This document shows positions 57,758 through 64,000 of a stretch of 64,000 nucleotides of DNA, one piece after another. The translations under genes and the position numbers were made by a program. Position 1 is the first letter of the stretch; each line of letters begins with the position of its first letter. The stretch spans positions 26,703,376-26,767,375 of the forward strand of contig NC_133648.1 in the NCBI RefSeq assembly GCF_009905375.1, given 5' to 3'. The DNA comes from Apium graveolens (lineage: Eukaryota > Streptophyta > Magnoliopsida > Apiales > Apiaceae). The notes below the pieces were generated by a model. That model had not been told where the DNA came from. It was given only the letters and a program-made list of their open reading frames with translations, and did not search any database.

Positions 57758-60145
57758 ATGAACAAGAAAGATGTTGGAGTCAAGATTCCTTTTCTTGATA
57801 AAGATAATTACCATCATTGGAAGGTAAAGATGCATCTTCATATGCTTTCTCAAGATGAGGCCTATGTGGACTGCATAGAAAGAGGCCCTCATGTTCCAAT
57901 GAGAGCTGCAACAGGAAATGAGCTATCTGTTCCAAAGCCAAGGCACGAATGGTCTGATCCTGACATTGAACAAGTCAGGAAAGATAAAAAGGCCATGAAG
58001 ATTCTGTTCAATGGTGTGGATGCAGACATGTTTGATAACATCATCAACTGCAAGACTGCCAAGGAAGTTTGGGACACAATACAGATAATCTGTGATGGTA
58101 CTGAGCAAGTAAGAGAAAATAAAATGCAGCTCCTGATTCAGTAATATGAGCATTTTCACAATGAGCAAATTGAATCACTCACTGACATTTTTAGTAGATT
58201 CCAAAAACTACTAAATGCTCTTAAGTTGCATGGAAGAGTCTATCAGACTAAAGACTCCAATCTGAAATTTCTCAGATCTCTTCCAAAGGAATGGAAACCA
58301 ATGACAGTCTCATTGAGAAACTCACAAGATTATAAGGAGTTTACTTTGGAAAGACTGTATGGCATTCTGAAGACCTATGAGCTTGAGATAGAGCATGATG
58401 AAAGAATGGAGAGAGGAAAGAAGAAAGGAGGATCCATTGCACTAGTTGCTGATCTGGAAAAGGAGAAGGAAGTGAAGATGGAAGCTGTGGAATCAACTTC
58501 AAAGGTCTGTGAAAGCAAGGGTAAGGGGCTAGCTGCAGAAAATGAAGATTCATTGAGGCAAGATGACATGGAGGACATTGATGAGCGCCTAGCATTCCTT
58601 TCAAGAAGATTTGCCAAGCTCAAGTTCAAGAAGAACTTTGGAGCTGCCAAGCCAAATAGAAACATGGTGGATAAATCAAAATTCAAGTGTTTCAAATGTG
58701 GCTTGGAAGGGCATTTTGCAAATGAGTGTAGAAAGTCAGATTCCAGTAAGAAAAGATTTGAGTCTGTAGATTACAAGCAAAAATACTTTGATCTACTCAA
58801 ACAAAAGGAAAGGGCTTTTATTACACAAGAGAATGACTGGGCAGCTGATGGCTTGGATGAAGATGAAGATGTCAGCTATGTCAATCTAGCCCTAATGGCC
58901 AAGTCTGATGAAATAGAGACAAGTTCCTCAAGCAATCAGGTAATCACTACAAACCTTGCACATTTATCTAAAGCTGAGTGTAATGATACCATAAATGACA
59001 TGTCTACAGAATAGTATCATTTGCGTGTTACACTTAAGTCCCTCACTAAAGAAAATGCTAAAATCAAAGAAAACAGCTTGTTTTTGAGTGAGAGGAATAA
59101 TGTGCTTGAGTCTCAGTTTGTTGAGTTTGAGAAACTAAAAATTGAGTGTAGGATTGCCAAGGAGGAATTAACTAAGTCCTTGAAAAAGGAAGAAATTTTA
59201 AAGAAGCAGCTCGATCGTGAACAAGAGGTAATTAAAGCACGAAAAATATCCAGAGATGTTCATGCTCAAATCACCAAGGTTCAAGGAATTGAGTCCTTTT
59301 GTGATGAAGCCTGGAAAAAGAATAAGGAGAAACTAGAACCTATTTTGGTAGATGGGTTGCTAACAGATGTAGACTCGACCGATGATGAGGACTATCCGTC
59401 GGATAACAAAAAGTGTTACCCGTCGAATGATAAAAATCCTCATCCGTCGGCTCTAAGCAAACCCATCAGCAAAGCCAAATTAACCAAGCTAAATGATAAG
59501 TATGGGTCTGTTTCCAAGAACTTTGTTTCAGGAGAATCAAGTCAAGCTAAGAAAGGGAAAAAGGGTAATGTCGGTCACATGACTGTCAAACAGTTAAGTG
59601 ACAGACTTGAGAAAATAGAGGTAAAAACAGAGACTAAAAAGAAAAACAATAGTAATGGTAAAGTAGGGATTAACAAACACAATAACTACACACCTGATAA
59701 ATATGCTCCTAGAAAGATCTGTGTCAAGTGTGGTAGTATAAATCATTTGTCTGTTAATTGCAAATCTCCCATGTCTGTTCAACCTCAATTTCCTAACATA
59801 AATGTCATGCCTCCCATGCCTGTTAATGCTATGCCTACACAGAATATGAATGTACAGTTTGCTAATATGCCATTTGCACCTAATCCATATTATGCTGCAT
59901 ACAATATGCCTCAAATGCCATTTAGCATGCCTTACTGGAATAACATGTTTGCACCAAGCATGCCATTTCCTGTTAGCCATAACATGCATGATAATTCTGT
60001 TGCATCTAGTGGTTTCAAAGGCCCAACCCAAATGACTAAGGAAGAATCTGAAATTCCTAAGTCAAATGAGTTAAAACCTAAGAAACAGAAGAAGAAAGCT
60101 AACAAGGCAGGACCCAAGGAAACTTGGGTACCAAAATCAACTTGA
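57758..60145 (+). pseudogene. Long Gag of the right SIRE-like element, two premature stops
   Basis: ATG 57,758 (MNKKDVGVKIPFLDKDNY) opens a single frame to TGA 60,143-60,145, broken by TAA at 58,142 and TAG at 59,012. N-terminal part: copia Gag capsid (KEVWDTIQIICDGTEQVREN, LKFLRSLPKEWKPMTVSLRN). A first CCHC knuckle CFKCGLEGHFANEC is near 58,690. After 59,012 comes a charged coiled-coil-like region (KEELTKSLKKEEILKKQLD), a basic region, a second CCHC knuckle CVKCGSINHLSVNC near 59,720, and a Met/Pro/Asn-rich low-complexity stretch (59,770-59,990). About 795 codons overall, a long Gag as in SIRE1. Three copies of the LTR word (CCGTCGG type) lie at 59,394-59,450 inside the coding frame. Confidence 0.85.
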
Positions 60146-60151
60146 TTTTGA
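60143..60151 (+). other. gag-pol border: TGA-TTT-TGA, pol in the same frame
   Basis: Gag ends WVPKST, then TGA TTT TGA TGT GTG CAG, and the Pol frame continues without a shift into NLWYLDSGCSRHMTG. SIRE1-type elements are known to have gag and pol in one frame separated by a stop codon, so these TGAs may be the native border rather than decay. Confidence 0.55.
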
Positions 60152-63100
60152 TGTGTGCAGGGAAACAAAAAGAATCTTTGGTACTTGGATAGTGGCTGTT
60201 CAAGACACATGACTGGTGATTCTACCCTGCTCACAGAGTTTGAAGATAGAGCTGGCCCAAGTATCACTTTTGGAGATGACAGCAAAGGTTATACTGTGGG
60301 ATATGGCTTGATTTCAAAGGACAATGTCATCATTGAAGAGGTTGCCTTAGTGGATGGTCTCAGACACAATCTGTTGAGTACAGCCAGCTTTGTGACAAAG
60401 GCAACTCAGTAACCTTCAACAAAGAAGCCTGTGTTGTGACCAATAATCAAAACAACAAAGTGGTTCTCACTGGTGTGAGAAGAGGAAATGTGTATCTAGC
60501 TGACTTCAACTCAACTAAAGCAGAATCTGTAACTTGTCTTCTCAGCAAAGCAAGTCAAGATGAAAGTTGGCTATGGCACAAGAAGCTATCTCATTTAAAC
60601 TTCAAGACTATGAATGAGCTGGTAAGGAAAGAGCTAGTTAGAGGCATTCCTCTAGTGTAGTTTACAAAGGATGGACTGTGTGATGCCTGCCAAAAAGGGA
60701 AGCAGATTAAAGCATCATTCAAGAAGAAACTTGATTCAGCAATTGAAGAGCCTCTACAACTGCTTCACATGGATTTGTTTGGACCAGTCAATGTATTGTC
60801 AATTTCTAAGAAAAGATTTTGCCTAGTAATTGTAGATGATTTCTCAAAGTTCTCTTGGACATATTTCCTAAAGTCTAAAGATGAAGCTAGTGAAATCATC
60901 ATCAATCACATAAGGCAACTTAACAATCATCCTGATTTCAAAGTTAGAAGAATCAGGAGTGACAATGGAACTGAGTTCAAGAACTATGTCATGAGAGCAT
61001 TTTGTGAGGAAAATGGGATCTTACATGAGTTTTCAGCAGCAAGGACTCCACAACAGAATGGAGTAGTGGAAAGAAAGAATAGATCTCTTATTGAAGCTGC
61101 AAGGACAATGCTTGAAGAATCAAAATTACCAACATATTTCTGGGCTGAAGCTGTAAACACTGCATGCTACACTCAAAACATCTCTCTGATTAATCAAGCA
61201 AGATGCAAGACACCTTATCAATTGTTCAAGAACAAGAAGCCAACTCTAAACTTTCTTCATGTCTTTGGCTGTAAATGCTATATTCTGAGAAATCAAACTG
61301 ATCAAAATGGGAAGTTTGATGCTAAAGCAGATGAAGGAATTTTTGTTGGATATGCTGTTGGTAAAGCATATAGAGTCTACAATCTAAGAACCAACATTGT
61401 TGTTGAATCTATACATGTTGTGTTTGATGATAAAAAGATTGAAGGACTAAAAGATGGAGATTACCATGAGAGCCTTAAATTCGACAATGTTGAGATGGTC
61501 AGTGATGAAAGTGATGATGAGAGTGATCAAGAAATAGTGTCTAAGGATAATGCAGACAAATCTACCACAAATGAAGCAAAAAACTCAACATCCGTCGAGT
61601 TACATAATGCTTCATCCATCGGAAGGCAATCTGTATTATCCGTCGGAAGACAATCTGCCTCATCCGTCGGTACTCAAAATTCACATTCGTCGGGTTATCA
61701 AAAGGAGCAGGAAGTCAAGGCAGATCACCCATAGAAAGTACCCCCTATCTCAAATCAAAGATCCACAAACTCAGGGGGAGTTTCTAGCAATCAAAACTCA
61801 ATCACACATCAAGACAACATTGAGGTCTCTTCATCTAGGGCTAATCTACCTCAACCAAGGAAATGGACAAAAGATCACCCCTTTGAACTGATTATTGGTG
61901 ATGTTTCTTCCAGAGTTCAAACCAGGAGAGCAACTCAAGAAGAATGTCTATACAACAGCTTTCTGTCAAAGGAAGAACCAAAGAAGGTAGAAGAAGCCTT
62001 GTTAGATCCTGATTAGATTTTAGCTATACAGGAGGAGCTAAACCAATTTGAAAGGAATAAAGTATGGAAGCTGGTACCCAAGCCTAAAGGAAAGAATCCA
62101 ATAGACACCAAATGGGTATTCAGAAATAAGATGGATGAAAATGGCATAGTAGTAAGGAACAAAGCAAGATTGGTTGCTAAAGGCTATTGCCAGCAAGAAG
62201 GAATAGATTTTGATGAAACATTTGCTCCTGTTGCAAGACTTGAAGCCATCAGAATCTTCTTAGCCTATGCAGCCCATGCAAATTTCAAGGTCTATCAAAT
62301 GGATGTCAAAAGTGCCTTTCTGAATGGAGATTTGGAGGAAGAAGTGTATGTTAGTCAACCTCTTGGCTTTGAAGATCCAAATTTTCCAGAGTATGTCTAT
62401 TATCTACTGAAAGCACTTTATGGACTGAAGCAAGCACCTAGAGCCTGGTATGACACTTTATCAAAGTTCCTTTTGGAAAATCACTTCACAAGAGGTACTG
62501 TAGATAAAACTTTATTTTTCAGAAATGTTAATGGCTTTAGCATACTTGTTCAAATTTATGTAGATGATATTATTTTTGGATCTACAGATGAGAAACTTTG
62601 TAAAAAGTTTGCCAAACTGATGCAAAGTAAGTATAAAATGAGTATGATGGGAGAACTAACTTACTTTCTTAGTTTACAAGTTAAGCAAGTCAGTGATGGA
62701 ATATTCATTAGTCAAACTAAATATATTTTTGACCTTTTAAAGAAGTTTGATATAATGGATTGCACATCTGCAAAAACTCCCATGGCTACTGCAACTAAGC
62801 TTGAACTAAACACTACTGAAAAGTCTGTGGATATTTCAAGCTATAGAGGCATGGTTGGCTCACTTCTATACTTAACAGCTAGTAGGCCAGATATAATGTT
62901 TGCTACATGTTTGTGTGCTAGATTTCAGGCTGATCCTAGAGAGTCTCACTTGATAGCTATTAAGAGAATTTTCAGATATCTCAAAGGAACACCAAAACTT
63001 GGCATTTGGTATCCTAGAGATTCTGGTTTTGATCTAACTGGTTATTCAGATGCAGATTATGCAGGTTGCAGAATTGATAGAAAAAGCACAACAGGAACTT

Positions 63101-63500
63101 GTCAATTTTAGGAGACAAGCTTGTGTCCTGGTTCAGTAAAAAGCAAAATTCAGTTTCTACCTCTACAGCTGAAGCTGAATATATTACTGCTGGCAGTTGC
63201 TGTGCACAGATTTTATGGATGAAAAATCAATTGCTAGACTATGGTTTGCAAGTTGAAAGGATTCCTATTTTCTGTGACAACACAAGTGCAATTGCCATCA
63301 CTGAAAATCCAGTGCAACATTCAAGGACAAAGCACATAGACATCAAGTACCATTTCATAAGGGAACATGTAATGAATGGTACTGTAGAGTTACATTTTGT
63401 TCCAAGTGAGAAGCAACTTGCAGATATTTTTACCAAGCCACTGGATGAATCCACCTTTTCTAGGTTGGTAAGTGAGTTAGGTATGCTTAATTACTCTTGA
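60152..63500 (+). pseudogene. Pol of the right SIRE-like element (PR, IN, RT, RNase H), nearly intact
   Basis: Protease: LWYLDSGCSRHMTG (DSG). Frameshift near 60,405. GAG-pre-integrase and HHCC zinc site: WLWHKKLSHLNFKTMNEL and CDACQKGKQI, with TAG at 60,658. Integrase DDE: LHMDLFGPVN, RSDNGTEF, TPQQNGVVERKN. A long acidic linker has five CCGTCGG-type words (61,590-61,693) and TAG at 61,732. RT: TAG 62,014 (at a conserved Trp), [31 protein letters not shown], and catalytic YVDDIIFGS near 62,557. RNase [19 protein letters not shown], frameshift near 63,110, then STAEAEYITAGSCCAQ and HIDIKYHFIREHV, ending TAA/TGA-free until the stop at 63,498-63,500. Order PR-IN-RT-RH and YVDD define Ty1/copia. 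Confidence 0.9.
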
Positions 63501-64000
63501 ATTTATCTGAATTATTTTGCAAGTTGAAAAGTAGCCAGAAATTTAGCTGATTTTTAGTCTTGAATGAAATTTTGGCTAAGTCAAAATTTGCATTTCGACG
63601 AATGACCATCATCCATCGGGTTGAGTCATCCGTCGATATATAAATTATAAATAATAAAATCAATTATTTTTCTGGAATCTTTTAAAACTCGACGGATAAC
63701 AGTTTATCCTCATCCGTCGAAGTGTCTAAATCTTAACCGTTAATTCTCTGAACATTATCCATCGATTATACTTACAGTTTGTAAGCATTACACGACGGAT
63801 AATGGGTGGAATTTTTACAGTTTATTTTAAAACGGCTAATTTAGGCAATTTCTATTGGATAATTTACTTCTCTTTATTATTTTTATCCGTTGTTTTTGTG
63901 CAAAGTATAAAAGTTTATTTCATTCTAATCATTTTCTTTTATCATTCTCAAATTCAACTGTGTTTATTTCATTCTCTCTCAAGCAAAAATCCTCTTTCTC
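63501..64000 (+). other. Post-pol spacer of the right SIRE-like element
   Basis: Non-coding. LTR-type words occur in both orientations: TTCGACGAATGA (63,595), CATCCATCGG (63,610), CATCCGTCGA (63,628 and 63,711), CTCGACGGAT (63,689), ATCCATCGA (63,757) and ACGACGGAT (63,792). A TATA-like TATAAAAG lies at 63,906-63,913, followed by a CT/A-rich leader like the one before the extra ORF at 31,959. Confidence 0.75.
63906..63913 (+). promoter_or_regulatory. Possible promoter for a post-pol ORF (TATAAAAG)
   Basis: TATAAAAG in GCAAAGTATAAAAGTTTATT, about 400 bp after the pol stop and at the position where the left element has its extra ORF leader. Prediction from sequence and context only. Confidence 0.35.

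Larger units (their letters stand above)
56681..64000 (+). mobile_element. SIRE/Maximus-like copia retrotransposon, runs off the window
   Basis: 5' LTR 56,681-57,696, PBS 57,699-57,710, gag 57,758-60,145, pol 60,146-63,500, then a post-pol spacer to the window end. It is the best-preserved element here, though gag and pol carry stops and two frameshifts. Its layout matches the left SIRE-like element, so an extra ORF is expected just beyond 64,000. Confidence 0.85.

Overview
This is plant nuclear DNA. It is AT-rich, has GT-AG introns, and its retrotransposons carry primer-binding sites matching initiator tRNA-Met. The two host genes resemble eudicot genes. The transposon mix suggests an asterid with a large genome, but the exact lineage cannot be fixed from the sequence.

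Left part (about 1-16,200), host genes on the minus strand. A six-exon gene for a plastid-targeted DUF1997 protein (388-4613) has a short Helitron in its last intron. Upstream lies an eight-exon gene for a triple-KH-domain RNA-binding protein of the BTR1/BTR1L type (6178-11587). Splice phases of both models close without error (231 and 330 codons). About 2 kb further upstream, the promoter, first exon and start of intron 1 of the BTR1-like gene are duplicated (about 13,721-16,235), with an intact ATG and 5' splice site. This makes a possible alternative first exon. Between the copies lie a snRNA-type upstream element (USE) next to a perfect palindrome, and a degenerate tandem repeat. The second copy has gained two MITE-like insertions.

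Right part (about 16,224-64,000), a nest of LTR retrotransposons. In order: a decayed minus-strand Ty1/copia element (16,224-20,283); a SIRE/Maximus-like copia element (from 20,284) interrupted by a hAT deletion derivative (21,492-23,199) and by an element made of two 2.16-kb LTRs around only 265 bp (23,674-28,260), and carrying an extra ORF after pol (31,959-34,032); a minus-strand Ty3/gypsy chromovirus of Tekay/Del type (34,539-41,166); a plus-strand gypsy LTR with a non-coding interior (41,167-47,648); a second plus-strand gypsy element with gag and pol (47,649-56,680); and a second SIRE-like copia element (56,681 to the window end). All carry stops or frameshifts. The last is the least damaged.

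Most notable signals: each of the two SIRE-like elements has its own short DNA word, repeated in both orientations in the LTR and again in the post-pol spacer. In the right-hand element the word also recurs inside gag and the integrase-RT linker in different reading frames, so it is kept as DNA or RNA rather than as peptide. Two gypsy leaders share a double hairpin ending in GGTGGGACGCCACC. Premature stops in the gypsy and right-hand copia elements are nearly all TAG or TAA, as expected from methyl-cytosine decay, whereas the gag-pol border of the copia element carries TGA-TTT-TGA.
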